A program made the translations under genes and the position numbers. Shown in pieces: positions 54,781 through 64,000 of a DNA stretch of 64,000 nt. A model generated the notes under the pieces. The model had not been told where the DNA came from. It saw only the letters and a list, made by a program, of their open reading frames with translations, and searched no databases. Each line of letters starts with the position of its first letter. Position 1 is the stretch's first letter. Source of the stretch: an uncultured Desulfobulbus sp. (lineage in GTDB: Bacteria; Desulfobacterota; Desulfobulbia; Desulfobulbales; Desulfobulbaceae); NCBI RefSeq assembly GCF_963665445.1, contig NZ_OY762276.1, positions 1,334,001 to 1,398,000 on the forward strand, given 5' to 3'.

Positions 54781-56619
54781 ATGTGCGGAATAGTCGGATA
54801 CGTCGGAAATAGAAGGGTTGTCCCTGTATTGTTGGAGGGATTGCGTCGCCTGGAATACCGGGGATATGACTCGGCTGGCTTGGTCTACTATCACGATAAA
54901 CGACTGGTCCGCTATCGCGCTAAAGGGAAGCTTGTCAATCTCGAGTCGGTAGTAGATGAACACATCGGAGTTGCCAGCGGTACTGGGCTAGGGCACACCC
55001 GATGGGCAACCCATGGCGCACCGACAGAAATCAATGCGCACCCGCACACTGATTGTAAGGGTGAAATCGTGGTCGTGCACAACGGTATCATTGAGAACTA
55101 CACTGCCCTGAAAAATGAACTGACCGCAAAGGGGCATGTGTTTGCCTCGGAAACCGACACCGAGGTCCTAGCCCATTTGATTGAAGAGCATCTCGATAAT
55201 GATCTGGTCTCCGCCGTGCGTACCGCACTTTCAAGAGTCGAGGGCTCCTATGCCATAGGTGTGCTCTGGGCCAAGGAACCGAATCTGCTGGTTGCCGCCC
55301 GCAATCACAGCCCGCTGGTGATGGGCGTTGGAGAAGATGCCTGCTACATAGCCTCTGATATCCCTGCGTTATTACCCTACACCCGAGAGGTCATCTTTCT
55401 TGATGATCAGGAGATGGCGGTGTTGGGGAAGGGAACGTATTCAATCCTTCACATTGATGATGGCACCCCCCTGGAGAAAAAGGTTTCGGTAATCGACTGG
55501 AACGCCTCGATGGCCGAAAAGGCAGGTTACCGTCATTTTATGCTCAAAGAAATTTTCGAGCAACCGCAGGCTATTCTCAACACGGTTAGCGGACGCATTG
55601 TTCCGGATACCGGGGCAGTTGATTTGCCGGAAATCGGTCTTGATGCACACACCCTGCAGGCGATCGATCGAATCGCCTTGGTTGCCTGTGGGACTTCTTG
55701 GCATGCAGCGCTTATCGCCAAATATTGGATCGAGAAATGGGCAGGCATTCCGGTTGAAGTCGATATTGCCTCAGAATTTCGTTATCGGCGCCTGCTCGTT
55801 AATGAACGTGTTTTGACTGTGGCCATTTCCCAATCAGGGGAGACCGCCGACACCTTGGCAGGCATTCGTCGCGCTGCGCAACTCGGCTCAAAAGTTGTAA
55901 CGGTGTGTAATGTTGTCGGCTCGACCATGACCAGAGAGGCTGACGGTGTTGTATACACCCATGCCGGGCCTGAGATCGGGGTTGCCTCCACAAAGGCATT
56001 TACGTGTCAGTTGACCGCTCTTTTTCTGTTCACCCTCTACCTTGGTCAGATTCGGCAAACGATTGATCCAGTCACTCAGAAAAATCTCGGCAATGCCCTT
56101 ATTGACGTGGCCGGTGTCATTGATCGTGAATTGCCACGTTTGCAAAAAGAAATTCAATTTCTGATCGAGCGATTTTATACGGCCAAGGATTTTCTTTTTG
56201 TCGGTCGTGGGCTTAATTTCCCCATTGCCCTGGAAGGCGCCCTCAAGCTGAAGGAAATTTCCTATATTCATGCCGAAGGCTATGCAGCCGGTGAACTCAA
56301 ACATGGTCCCATAGCCTTGATCGATCAGGAAATGCCGATTGTTGCCCTGGTCCCCAAGGACTCCGTCTATGCAAAAACCGTTTCCAACGTGGAAGAGATC
56401 AAAGCTCGCCAGGGAAGACTGGTTCTTATCGGGACGCAGGGGGATGAGCACTTGAAGAATTTAACTGAAGATGTCCTCTACCTTCCGGATGTTCGCGAGG
56501 ATCTTACCCCACTGTTATATACCATTCCTGCACAGTTGCTGGCCTATGAGATTGCCAACCGCCGAGGATGTGATGTTGATCAACCTCGAAACCTGGCAAA
56601 GAGCGTGACTGTCGAATAG
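54781..56619 (+). CDS. glmS: Glutamine-fructose-6-phosphate aminotransferase (isomerizing)
   Basis: 612 residues. The N-terminal nucleophile Cys2 (CGIVGYVG) with the glutaminase domain (GHTRWATHGAPTEINAHPH) is followed by two SIS domains (ISQSGETADTLAG; FVGRGLNFPIALEGALKLKE split over the fold) and the C-tail QPRNLAKSVTVE. It makes glucosamine-6-phosphate for lipid A and peptidoglycan. GAGG precedes the ATG. No glmS ribozyme was recognised upstream. A terminator follows. Confidence 0.97.
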   Translation: MCGIVGYVGNRRVVPVLLEGLRRLEYRGYDSAGLVYYHDKRLVRYRAKGKLVNLESVVDEHIGVASGTGLGHTRWATHGAPTEINAHPHTDCKGEIVVVHNGIIENYTALKNELTAKGHVFASETDTEVLAHLIEEHLDNDLVSAVRTALSRVEGSYAIGVLWAKEPNLLVAARNHSPLVMGVGEDACYIASDIPALLPYTREVIFLDDQEMAVLGKGTYSILHIDDGTPLEKKVSVIDWNASMAEKAGYRHFMLKEIFEQPQAILNTVSGRIVPDTGAVDLPEIGLDAHTLQAIDRIALVACGTSWHAALIAKYWIEKWAGIPVEVDIASEFRYRRLLVNERVLTVAISQSGETADTLAGIRRAAQLGSKVVTVCNVVGSTMTREADGVVYTHAGPEIGVASTKAFTCQLTALFLFTLYLGQIRQTIDPVTQKNLGNALIDVAGVIDRELPRLQKEIQFLIERFYTAKDFLFVGRGLNFPIALEGALKLKEISYIHAEGYAAGELKHGPIALIDQEMPIVALVPKDSVYAKTVSNVEEIKARQGRLVLIGTQGDEHLKNLTEDVLYLPDVREDLTPLLYTIPAQLLAYEIANRRGCDVDQPRNLAKSVTVE

Positions 56620-56647
56620 CCGCATACCCCACTTATTTTCCTGCTGA

Positions 56648-56680
56648 GGCCTGATGAATTTATTTATCAGGCCTTTTTTT
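56648..56680 (+). terminator. Terminator of glmS
   Basis: GGCCTGAT and ATCAGGCC arms with a ten-base AT-rich loop are followed by seven T, 29 bases after the stop. The following 56681-57070 shows no gene. Confidence 0.92.
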
Positions 56681-57070
56681 CGAGTTTTTTCCCTGAAATA
56701 GGACCTGCTATCTCCAGGAGATTCCATTTCGAGCCAACCATTTCAGTCTGCCAAAATTTCGTATTCTAGCCCCGTATATGCCAGCGGCACATTTTTTCGC
56801 ATGCGAAATTAATCTATCCTCCTTTACATACGAGATTTATTGACTGAGGTGAACCCTTGTTATTGCCGTTAGGTACCGCAGTGACGATTTTCATATACCT
56901 TCCAATCTAAGATTTCTGCGGAAGTGGCAACGATACACTGCGCAGTTTAATCCGTTGCTCCCAGGGTGATTTCCGGGCACGACAGAATTTTGCGAAATCT
57001 TTCTTGCCAAAGGCGATGGCTTCGTAAAAAGTCAAAATCTTGAATGTTGCGCCTCGTTAAATCAGGTACT

Positions 57071-57116
57071 TACGAAGCTCTAAACGTCGTTCTCGGGCCT
57101 TTTTACGAGAACGACA
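57071..57116 (+). repeat. Dispersed hairpin repeat, copy with compensatory change
   Basis: TACGAAGCTCTAAACG is followed by CGTTCTCG (57088-57095) and CGAGAACG (57106-57113), an 8-bp stem with a 10-base loop. Copy 1 at 1944-1969 has CATTCTCG and CGAGAATG, so an A-T pair has become a G-C pair with both arms changed. Confidence 0.6.
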
Positions 57117-57142
57117 AAGGTGACTGGATGTTTAAAATTCGT

Positions 57143-57171
57143 TTGCATACATTCGTGAATGTATGTATAGT
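57143..57171 (+). promoter_or_regulatory. Efflux operon promoter with AcrR-like operator
   Basis: TTGCAT (57143-57148) and TATAGT (57166-57171) are 17 bases apart. A 24-bp imperfect palindrome (57144-57167) fills the space, with half-sites TGCATACATT and AATGTATGTA. It is nearly identical to the E. coli AcrR operator as I remember it. The TetR-type gene at 63048, with an AcrR-like recognition helix, is the expected repressor. Confidence 0.75.
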
Positions 57172-57244
57172 CGGGCAATCTTGAACCCCCGTCAATCGTG
57201 TATGTCGATAAAATTAATATTTACTTGTAGTTAAGGGAATGTAG

Positions 57245-58438
57245 ATGAATCTGATGAAAAAAAGAAATTTGATTTGGGTGACAGCGTTGTTGTTTGGCCT
57301 CACCTTATCCGCCTGCAAAGAGGAGGGGGTGCAGAAGGCTGCGGCTCTTGCTCCGGTAGAGGTGGATGTCATTGCTCTCCAATCTGAACCCATTGAATTA
57401 TCTGTGGAATTACCAGGGCGTACGGCAGCCTTTAGAATAGCTGAAGTTCGACCCCAGGTAAGTGGCATCATTCAAAAACGACTTTTCATAGAGGGAACCG
57501 AAGTCAAAGCAGGGCAACTCTTGTACCAGATCGATCCGGCCACCTATCAGGCTGCCTACGACAGTGCCAAAGCGGCTTTAGCAAAGGCTGAGGCCCAGGA
57601 AAAATCGGATAAAATCAAGGCCGACCGTTATCGAGTTCTGGTGCGAACCAAGGCCGTAAGCGAGCAGGAACAGATTGAAATGGAGGCTGCATGGAAACAG
57701 TCGGTCGCCGATATTGCATCAGCCAAGGCATCCTTGGCTACAGCTCGCATCAACCTGGACTACACCAAGGTGACCGCACCCATTACTGGTCGAATCGGCA
57801 AATCCTCCGTCACGGAAGGTGCCCTTGTAACCGCACAACAGAGTTCGGCATTGGCTACCATTCAGCAGCTTGATCCCATGTATGTTGACGTCAACCAGTC
57901 GAGTACCGAATTGATCCGGCTGAAAAAGGAAGTTGCTGCCGGTCTCAACAGCGGAGGCGAAAAACCGAAATCAGCGGTCAATGTTATCCTTGATGACGGA
58001 TCCGCATATGACCAAACCGGAAGTTTGGAGTTTTCCGATGTAACCGTTAATCAGAGCACGGGAACCGTTACCCTGCGTGCCATTGTTGCCAACCCCAAGC
58101 ATGAATTGTTGCCAGGTATGTTTGTTCGCGCTCGAATCGATAAGGGATTGCAGCCTGAAGCATTGTTGGTTCCAGCGGCAAGTATACAGCGCAACAGTAA
58201 AGGTCAAGCAACGGTTATGGTGGTTGGAAAAGGATCTTCCGTCGAAGGCCGCATCATTGAAACCGGTCAGAATATCGGTGACCGTGTGCTTGTAATTTCA
58301 GGATTGCAGGTTGGAGACCAGGTGATCGTTGCCGGATTGCAAAAAGTTCGTGCTGGTGCGCTGGTCAATCCGGTTGTTAAACAACAACTCGCAGCCAATC
58401 AGGCGGCTTCCTCTCAAAACGCAGCAAAAACGGAGTAA
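57245..58438 (+). CDS. RND efflux periplasmic adaptor lipoprotein (AcrA-like)
   Basis: 397 residues with a lipoprotein signal (lipobox LSAC, Cys at about 20). A membrane-fusion protein follows: beta-barrel and lipoyl parts (RPQVSGIIQKRLFIEGTEVKAG; YTKVTAPITGRIGKSSVTEG) around an alpha hairpin (about 100-150), then the membrane-proximal domain (LLPGMFVRARIDKGLQPEALLVP). It joins the inner-membrane pump to the outer-membrane channel. First gene of a four-gene operon. Confidence 0.95.
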   Translation: MNLMKKRNLIWVTALLFGLTLSACKEEGVQKAAALAPVEVDVIALQSEPIELSVELPGRTAAFRIAEVRPQVSGIIQKRLFIEGTEVKAGQLLYQIDPATYQAAYDSAKAALAKAEAQEKSDKIKADRYRVLVRTKAVSEQEQIEMEAAWKQSVADIASAKASLATARINLDYTKVTAPITGRIGKSSVTEGALVTAQQSSALATIQQLDPMYVDVNQSSTELIRLKKEVAAGLNSGGEKPKSAVNVILDDGSAYDQTGSLEFSDVTVNQSTGTVTLRAIVANPKHELLPGMFVRARIDKGLQPEALLVPAASIQRNSKGQATVMVVGKGSSVEGRIIETGQNIGDRVLVISGLQVGDQVIVAGLQKVRAGALVNPVVKQQLAANQAASSQNAAKTE

Positions 58439-58441
58439 GTC

Positions 58442-61400
58442 ATGGCCCGGTTTTTTATTGATCGACCCATTTTTGCCTGGGTTATCGCTATTGTCATTAT
58501 GCTCGCCGGCGCCTTATCCATCTTGCGTCTCCCGATCGCGCAATACCCGGAAATCGCCCCGCCTTCGGTGCAGATCACCGCGAAATATCCCGGTGCTGCA
58601 GCAAAAACCATTGAGGACAGCGTTACCCAGATCATTGAACAAAATATGAACGGGCTGGATAACCTGCTCTACATGAATTCCCAGAGTTCTTCATCGGGAA
58701 CTGTCACTGTGACCCTGACCTTTGAAGCAGGGACCGACCCGGATATTGCCCAGGTGCAGGTACAGAATAAGTTGCAGCAGGCAACCAGTTTATTGCCGCA
58801 GGAAGTGCAGCAGGAAGGCGTGCAGGTCACGAAATCGAACTCAACCTTTCTCATGATTGTCGGTTTAATTTCCGAAGACGGTACCATGGATAAGAATGAC
58901 CTTTCCGATTTCATGGTTTCCACCCTACGGGATCCGCTCAGCCGTACACCTGGTGTTGGTTCAATTCGTGTTTTTGGCAGCCAGTACGCCATGCGCATCT
59001 GGCTTGATCCGCATAAACTCAACAGTTATCAACTCACGCCCACTGACGTCAGCACCGCCATTGAGGCCCAGAACAATCAGGTGGCTGTCGGCGATCTCGG
59101 AGGCGTACCGAATGTTGCTGGGCAACAGGTGACTGCCAGTATGATGGCCCAGACCAAAATGAGTTCACCGGAACAGTTTGCCAAAATTCTTTTGAAGGTC
59201 AACAACGATGGCTCCCAGATTCGCCTCAGTGATGTTGCCCGGGTAGAGATAGGCGGTGAGAGTTACGATTCTCAGACCACCTTCAATGGTAAACAGGCTG
59301 CAGGTATGGCCATCATGCTGGGTACCGGTGCCAACGCCCTGGACACAGCAGAGGCTGTCCGGGAAAAACTTACCAACCTCAAGCCCTATTTCCCTTCCGG
59401 GGTATCGGTTGTCTATCCCTATGATACGACAACCTTTATCCAAATTTCCATTGAAGAGGTTGTCCATACCCTGATAGAGGCCATTGTTCTGGTCTTCTTT
59501 GTTATGTACCTCTTTCTGCAGAACTTTCGGGCAACCCTCATCCCGACGATTGCAGTGCCGGTCGTTCTTCTGGGGACCTTCGGGGTTATGTCGGTTTTTG
59601 GCTTTTCGATCAATACCCTGACCATGTTCGGACTGGTGCTGGCCATCGGTCTTTTGGTTGACGATGCCATTGTTGTAGTCGAAAACGTGGAGCGCATCAT
59701 GGCAGAAGAGGGATTATCTCCCCTTGAAGCCACGCGAAAATCCATGGATCAGATCACCGGAGCCTTGATTGGTATCGCCCTGGTTCTTTCCGCGGTATTC
59801 GTGCCCATGGCCTTTTTTGGCGGATCCACAGGCGCAATCTATCGCCAGTTCTCGTTGACCATTGTTTCTGCCATGGTTCTGTCGGTATTGGTGGCCCTGA
59901 TCCTGACGCCAGCGCTCTGTGCGACCATACTCAAGCCGGTCGACAAAGATCATCACGCTGAAAAAAAAGGATTTTTCGGTTGGTTCAATCGCAGCTTTGA
60001 GCGAAGTGCCGATGGCTATCGCAATACTGTTGCCTATGTGCTTAAACGGACCGGACGATTTGCCCTGATCTATATGCTGCTTATTGGCGGCATGGTTTTC
60101 CTGTTCACCAAATTACCGACCTCGTTTCTTCCCGAGGAAGATCAGGGGGTATTTTTGACCATGGTCCAGTTGCCCACCGGGGCAACCCTCTCCCGCACCC
60201 AGGGAATTTTGAATCAGGTACGCGAACATTATTTGGTTGATGAAAAAGAAAACGTTAAATCCGCCTTTACGGTAGCAGGATTCAGTTTTGCCGGTACCGG
60301 TCAGAACATGGGGATGGTTTTTGCCCAGTTGCGTGACTGGAGTGAGCGCAAACGCGATGATCAGACTGTCTTTGCGGTTATTCATCGCGGCATGATGGCC
60401 TTTGCAGGAATTAAGGAGGCCATGGTTTTCCCCTTCAATCTGCCTGCCATAACCTCGCTTGGTTCATCCACTGGTTTCGATTTCTACCTCCAGGATCGTG
60501 CGGGGCTTGGTCATGAAAAGCTGATTGAGGCTCGCAATATGTTTCTTGGCCTCGCCGCGCAAAATCCCAGCCTGGTGCGGGTGCGTCCCAACGGTATGGA
60601 AGATACGCCGCAGTACAACGTGGATATCGATTTTGAAAAGGCCATGGCCTTGGGCGTGACGGTCAGTGACATCAACACCACCCTGTCTACTGCCTGGGGA
60701 TCGAGCTATGTGAATGACTTTGTTCACCAGGGAAGGGTCAAGAAAGTTTATGTGCAGGCCGATGCACCCTATCGAATGAAACCCGAGGACCTGAATCTTT
60801 GGTACGTGAGAAATGGGAGTGGCGATATGGTTCCCTTCACCACCTTCAGTTCAGGTCATTGGAGTTATGGTTCACCACGTTTGGAACGCTTTAACGGGAA
60901 CTCGGCGGTGGAAATCGTTGGTGAGGCTGCTCCAGGAAAATCCAGCGGTGATGCGATGAAGATCATCGGCGAGTTGGTCGGGAAATTGCCCGCTGGCATC
61001 GGATACGAATGGACCGGTGCCTCCTTTCAGGAACAGCAGGCCGGTGCGCAGGCTCCGGCTCTGTACACCATCTCAATCCTGGTGGTTTTTCTCTGTCTTG
61101 CAGCCTTGTACGAGAGTTGGTCCGTGCCGTTTTCGGTCATCCTCGCCGTTCCCCTCGGTGTATTCGGGGCCTTGGCGGCAGCATACTTTCGGGGAATGGA
61201 AAATGATGTTTATTTTCAGGTCGGCCTTTTGACCACCATCGGATTGTCGGCTAAAAATGCCATCCTCATCGTTGAGTTTGCTAAAAGGCGTTTTGATAAG
61301 GGCAGAGACCTGGTCGATGCTACGATTAAAGCCTGTAGACTCAGGTTGCGGCCGATTCTTATGACCTCCATGGCCTTTATGCTCGGTGTTTTGCCGCTTG

Positions 61401-61582
61401 CCATCAGTACTGGAGCAGGTGCCAACAGTCGTCATGCAATTGGTACGGGCGTACTCGGCGGTATGCTTTCCGCCACGGTGTTGGCCATCTTCTTTATTCC
61501 TCTCTTTTTTGTTTTAGTCCTACGTATTTTTAAAACTAAAAGGGCGCTGGTGGGGAACACCACTCCCAAATCGGAGGTGTAA
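58442..61582 (+). CDS. RND multidrug efflux pump (AcrB-like, HAE1 family)
   Basis: 1046 residues, full family length, twelve transmembrane helices. It starts [17 protein letters not shown]. The proton-relay Asp pair is in TM4 ([18 protein letters not shown]) and the matching Lys in TM10 ([15 protein letters not shown]). Large periplasmic loops carry porter and docking domains. It exports drugs or other amphipathic compounds using the proton gradient. It begins 3 bases after the adaptor gene and ends 1 base before the channel gene. Confidence 0.97.
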   Translation: MARFFIDRPIFAWVIAIVIMLAGALSILRLPIAQYPEIAPPSVQITAKYPGAAAKTIEDSVTQIIEQNMNGLDNLLYMNSQSSSSGTVTVTLTFEAGTDPDIAQVQVQNKLQQATSLLPQEVQQEGVQVTKSNSTFLMIVGLISEDGTMDKNDLSDFMVSTLRDPLSRTPGVGSIRVFGSQYAMRIWLDPHKLNSYQLTPTDVSTAIEAQNNQVAVGDLGGVPNVAGQQVTASMMAQTKMSSPEQFAKILLKVNNDGSQIRLSDVARVEIGGESYDSQTTFNGKQAAGMAIMLGTGANALDTAEAVREKLTNLKPYFPSGVSVVYPYDTTTFIQISIEEVVHTLIEAIVLVFFVMYLFLQNFRATLIPTIAVPVVLLGTFGVMSVFGFSINTLTMFGLVLAIGLLVDDAIVVVENVERIMAEEGLSPLEATRKSMDQITGALIGIALVLSAVFVPMAFFGGSTGAIYRQFSLTIVSAMVLSVLVALILTPALCATILKPVDKDHHAEKKGFFGWFNRSFERSADGYRNTVAYVLKRTGRFALIYMLLIGGMVFLFTKLPTSFLPEEDQGVFLTMVQLPTGATLSRTQGILNQVREHYLVDEKENVKSAFTVAGFSFAGTGQNMGMVFAQLRDWSERKRDDQTVFAVIHRGMMAFAGIKEAMVFPFNLPAITSLGSSTGFDFYLQDRAGLGHEKLIEARNMFLGLAAQNPSLVRVRPNGMEDTPQYNVDIDFEKAMALGVTVSDINTTLSTAWGSSYVNDFVHQGRVKKVYVQADAPYRMKPEDLNLWYVRNGSGDMVPFTTFSSGHWSYGSPRLERFNGNSAVEIVGEAAPGKSSGDAMKIIGELVGKLPAGIGYEWTGASFQEQQAGAQAPALYTISILVVFLCLAALYESWSVPFSVILAVPLGVFGALAAAYFRGMENDVYFQVGLLTTIGLSAKNAILIVEFAKRRFDKGRDLVDATIKACRLRLRPILMTSMAFMLGVLPLAISTGAGANSRHAIGTGVLGGMLSATVLAIFFIPLFFVLVLRIFKTKRALVGNTTPKSEV

Positions 61583-61583
61583 G

Positions 61584-63038
61584 ATGTTGGCCTCAGCATC
61601 CAAATATATGTCTGCCGCAGCACTGCTCGCACTTTTAGGCGGCTGCGCCATGGCTCCTGAATATTCACGACCGACGCTGCCGGTTGCCGCTCAACTGCCT
61701 GGTGATCATAGAGGGCAGACGGGACCGAACGCGTCGTCGAAATCCCCGGTGATGGGAGCTGAATTGGGCTGGCGCGATTTTTTTGTCGATCCGAAGCTGC
61801 AGTCCATAATCACAACCGCGCTTGCCAATAATCGGGATTTGCGGGTATCGGCATTGAATATAGCCAGTTATCAGGCGCAGTACCAAATCCAGCGGGCAGC
61901 ACTGTTCCCCAGTATCAGCGGAACAGGTTCCGGGACCAAGCAGCGGACCTACAGCGGTGGTAATCATGTAACCCTGGAATACTACTCAGCCTCAGTGGGA
62001 ATCTCCTCCTACGAACTTGATTTCTTCGGACGTGTTCGCAGCCTGAAAGATCAGGCGCTCGAACAGTACCTGGCCATGGAGGAAACCCATCGCAGCGCAC
62101 AGATCAGTCTGGTGGCCGAGGTCGCTGGGGCCTATCTCACCTGGCTGACCGATAAAGAACTGCTGGCAATTACCGAGGACACCAAACGAACCGAGGAGGA
62201 GTCCTACAAACTTATCGAGCAGCGGGCGACAGAGGGCATGGCAACCCAGCTTGATCTGGCGCAGGCACGAACCAGTCTGGAAACCGCCAAGGCCAACCTC
62301 GCCATGTATCAACGGCAGGTCGCTCAGGATGTCAATAACCTCACCCTGTTGACCGGCGCCTCGTTGCCGACCCTTGAAAAAGAAGGGAAGGGACTCAACG
62401 AACAGATGGCGCTTGCTGTTCCTCCGGTCCGTCTTTCTTCCTCTGTTCTTCTTCAGCGGCCTGATATTTTAGCCGCGGAGCATACCCTGAAAGCGGCCAA
62501 TGCCGAAATCGGTGCTGCCAGGGCCGCATTTTTTCCAAGTATCAGCCTGACCGCCAGTGCAGGGAAAATCAGCGGTGATCTTTCCGATCTTTTTGACGGC
62601 AATTCAGGCGCCTGGTTGTTCACCCCGAGCATCAGTCTGCCGATTTTTACCGCTGGCCGTCTCAAGGCTGAGTTGGATGTGGCCAAAATCAGTAAAGATG
62701 TTTCGGTGGCCAACTATGAATTGGCAATTCAGACTGCTTTTCGCGAGGTCGCCGATGCATTGGTTGGCGGAGAGACCTATGAACGGCAGTTGGTGGCGCA
62801 AAAGGCCAATCTTGCGGCCAATCAGGAGTATTACACCCTGGCCAAGGAGCGTTACCAGCAAGGATTGGATAGCTTCCTTACCTTGCTCGATGCCCAGCGA
62901 TCACTCTACACGGCTCGACAGAATTGCCTCAGCCTGAGACTGGCGCAGCAGCTCAATCGAATCAATCTGTATAAGGTGTTGGGTGGGGGGTGGAACGAAC
63001 ATACCCCGAAGGTTGAGACCAATAGCAAGGCTTTGTGA
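61584..63038 (+). CDS. Outer-membrane efflux channel lipoprotein (TolC/OprM/NodT family)
   Basis: 484 residues with a lipobox near LLGGCAMAPEYSRP (Cys at about 22), which favours the OprM/CmeC lipoprotein type. Two OEP repeats follow: LRVSALNIASYQAQYQIQRA, YELDFFGRVRSLKDQALEQY and, in the second, RPDILAAEHTLKAANAEIGA and GLDSFLTLLDAQRSLYTARQ. It forms the trimeric exit duct. GGAGG precedes the ATG by a few bases. The TetR gene follows after 9 bases. Confidence 0.95.
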   Translation: MLASASKYMSAAALLALLGGCAMAPEYSRPTLPVAAQLPGDHRGQTGPNASSKSPVMGAELGWRDFFVDPKLQSIITTALANNRDLRVSALNIASYQAQYQIQRAALFPSISGTGSGTKQRTYSGGNHVTLEYYSASVGISSYELDFFGRVRSLKDQALEQYLAMEETHRSAQISLVAEVAGAYLTWLTDKELLAITEDTKRTEEESYKLIEQRATEGMATQLDLAQARTSLETAKANLAMYQRQVAQDVNNLTLLTGASLPTLEKEGKGLNEQMALAVPPVRLSSSVLLQRPDILAAEHTLKAANAEIGAARAAFFPSISLTASAGKISGDLSDLFDGNSGAWLFTPSISLPIFTAGRLKAELDVAKISKDVSVANYELAIQTAFREVADALVGGETYERQLVAQKANLAANQEYYTLAKERYQQGLDSFLTLLDAQRSLYTARQNCLSLRLAQQLNRINLYKVLGGGWNEHTPKVETNSKAL

Positions 63039-63047
63039 GTACGCATT

Positions 63048-63695
63048 ATGGCACGACGAACCAAAGAAGAGGCTCTGGAGACACGCAAGTCCATAATTGA
63101 TGCGGCTGTCAATGTTATTGCAAAAAAAGGTGTGGCCAATGCGTCGCTGACTGATATTGCCAAGGAAGCGGGCGTCACCCGGGGGGCGATCTATTGGCAT
63201 TTCGCCAACAAGGCGGATTTACTCAACGCTCTTTGGGAACAGGTGTTGGAGTTTTACGCCCCATTGACAGAGGCCAGTGAACGCGTCGAAGAACCCGATC
63301 CGTTGGGCAAACTGGAGGAGCTCTACGTCTCCTTTTTTGCCGGCATGGTGGACGATCCTCTCCAACAGCAGCTCTTTCGCATTCTTTTTGACGAGGGGGA
63401 TCGCAGCAAGGATACCGAGACTATCCGGAACCGCCATCAGGCGTTGCGTTTGGAACGGTACCATGGGATACAGCTTGTGTTGAACAATGCTCTGCGACGC
63501 GGTCAGATTCCCCAGGGATTTGATGTGCAAATGGGGACTGTGACCATTTTTTCCATGCTGCATGGACTTATTGCCAACTGGGTAATGAACCCTGAACTGG
63601 TTGACATCAAAAAGCATGGCCCGATGGTGGTGAAAATGGTCTTTCAGATGTTTCGTTCCTCAACGCCGATGGACCAATCGAGGGCAACTGCATAG
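63048..63695 (+). CDS. TetR family repressor, AcrR-like
   Basis: 215 residues. The N-terminal start MARRTKEEALETRKSIIDAA and recognition helix region IAKEAGVTRGAIYWHFANK match AcrR closely, with GVTRGAIYWHF identical as far as I recall. The C-terminal ligand-binding domain is more divergent. It probably represses the efflux operon by binding the AcrR-type operator at 57144-57167 and is released by pump substrates. Being last in the operon rather than divergent gives negative feedback from the same transcript. Confidence 0.9.
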   Translation: MARRTKEEALETRKSIIDAAVNVIAKKGVANASLTDIAKEAGVTRGAIYWHFANKADLLNALWEQVLEFYAPLTEASERVEEPDPLGKLEELYVSFFAGMVDDPLQQQLFRILFDEGDRSKDTETIRNRHQALRLERYHGIQLVLNNALRRGQIPQGFDVQMGTVTIFSMLHGLIANWVMNPELVDIKKHGPMVVKMVFQMFRSSTPMDQSRATA

Positions 63696-63761
63696 ATTTT
63701 CTTCTGGCAAGGGGGCGAGTTGCTTCCTGACAACATTTGTCAGTTTATGTACGAATGCAAA

Positions 63762-63792
63762 AAATTCAGGCCGGGCTCAGTGAGTCCGGCCT
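63762..63792. terminator. Probable bidirectional terminator between acrR and an RND gene
   Basis: AGGCCGG (63768-63774) and CCGGCCT (63786-63792) form a stem. On the minus strand it is followed by GAATTTTTT, fitting the incoming RND gene, whose stop codon lies within the hairpin; on the plus strand only TTTG follows. Confidence 0.6.
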
Positions 63793-64000
63793 TTGTCGTT
63801 TGTCAGCCACTGCTGCACATTCTCCATGTAGAGGTAAAAAACCGGGGTGACGTATAGGGTCAGGCTCTGGGAAAAGAGCAGACCGCCGACGATGGCCAGG
63901 CCGAGAGGCTGCCGCGATTCAGCACCGGCCCCGTAACCGACGGCTATGGGGATGCCGGCCATGAGTGCCGAGACGGTGGTCATCATGATCGGGCGAAAGC
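63777..64000 (-). CDS. RND transporter, C-terminal fragment running off the window
   Basis: The last 74 or so codons of an RND pump on the minus strand; the gene continues beyond 64000. [37 protein letters not shown] and [14 protein letters not shown] are the TM11-TM12 region typical of AcrB/MdtB/MdtC-type pumps. It is convergent with the acrR-type gene and distinct from the pump at 58442, so two RND loci are neighbours here. Confidence 0.9.
   Translation of the reverse strand, partial: FRPIMMTTVSALMAGIPIAVGYGAGAESRQPLGLAIVGGLLFSQSLTLYVTPVFYLYMENVQQWLTNDKGRTH

Noticed and set aside
1..64000. CRISPR array, prophage or integron
   Set aside because: No regularly spaced direct repeats, phage structural genes or attI/attC-like arrays were seen.

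Overview
The window looks like chromosome of a Gram-negative anaerobe, most likely a Desulfobacterota sulfate reducer or relative (Desulfobulbales-like). The lipid A genes lpxD, fabZ, lpxA and lpxI, RND efflux pumps, a beta-barrel outer-membrane protein and RlpA proteins indicate a Gram-negative envelope. A B12-dependent class II ribonucleotide reductase, several TRAP carboxylate transporters, a PEP-CTERM protein and a small dual-CXXC protein fit the lineage. The taxonomic call is inference from gene content only; no rRNA is present.

Layout. 1-10 kb is accessory: an IS66 transposase, a metallophosphatase, an atypical pyruvate kinase-like protein followed by a methyltransferase, a broken IS1634-type transposase, a lone periplasmic solute-binding protein, a higBA toxin-antitoxin pair and a 218-bp IS21-like MITE. 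10-17 kb is mostly housekeeping: tRNA-Leu(UAA), an MthK-like K+ channel, an operon of a DsbA-like protein, phoH and a ybeY-pdxJ fusion, and nrdJ behind tandem NrdR boxes. 17-29 kb has a PEP-CTERM protein, a 1.6-kb gene-free tract with palindromes, tandem rlpA paralogues, a TRAP operon, a BON lipoprotein and an intact IS4-like element with perfect 18-bp inverted repeats and 8-bp target duplications. 29-36 kb has a second TRAP locus in which two near-identical binding proteins flank one dctQM pair, then MFS and EamA transporters. 36.6-42.3 kb is an ABC system (ATPase, permease-GldG fusion, DUF4340) followed by mtgA. 42-45 kb has a YqaA-like protein, a DUF2332 protein and an outer-membrane protein. 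45.4-53.2 kb is a namZ-like gene, lpxD-fabZ-lpxA-lpxI, asnS and hflX. 53.3-54.5 kb (minus strand) is pyrE, a dual-CXXC mini-gene and a PilZ gene. 54.8-56.6 kb is glmS. 57-63.7 kb is an AcrAB-TolC-type pump with its AcrR-type regulator, and the window ends in the tail of another RND pump.

The genes group around envelope building (lipid A, peptidoglycan, glucosamine supply by GlmS, RlpA, MtgA, NamZ), solute import and drug efflux. Regulatory DNA can be read at several loci: NrdR boxes before nrdJ, an AcrR-like operator before the efflux operon, a palindrome inside the higBA promoter, and a terminator between a TRAP binding-protein gene and its permease genes. At least two intergenic repeat families recur. 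One forms an 8-bp stem that differs by a compensatory base-pair change between two copies; the other is a CCGGC-aaa-GCCGG palindrome family. I see no CRISPR array and no recognisable new multi-gene defence system.
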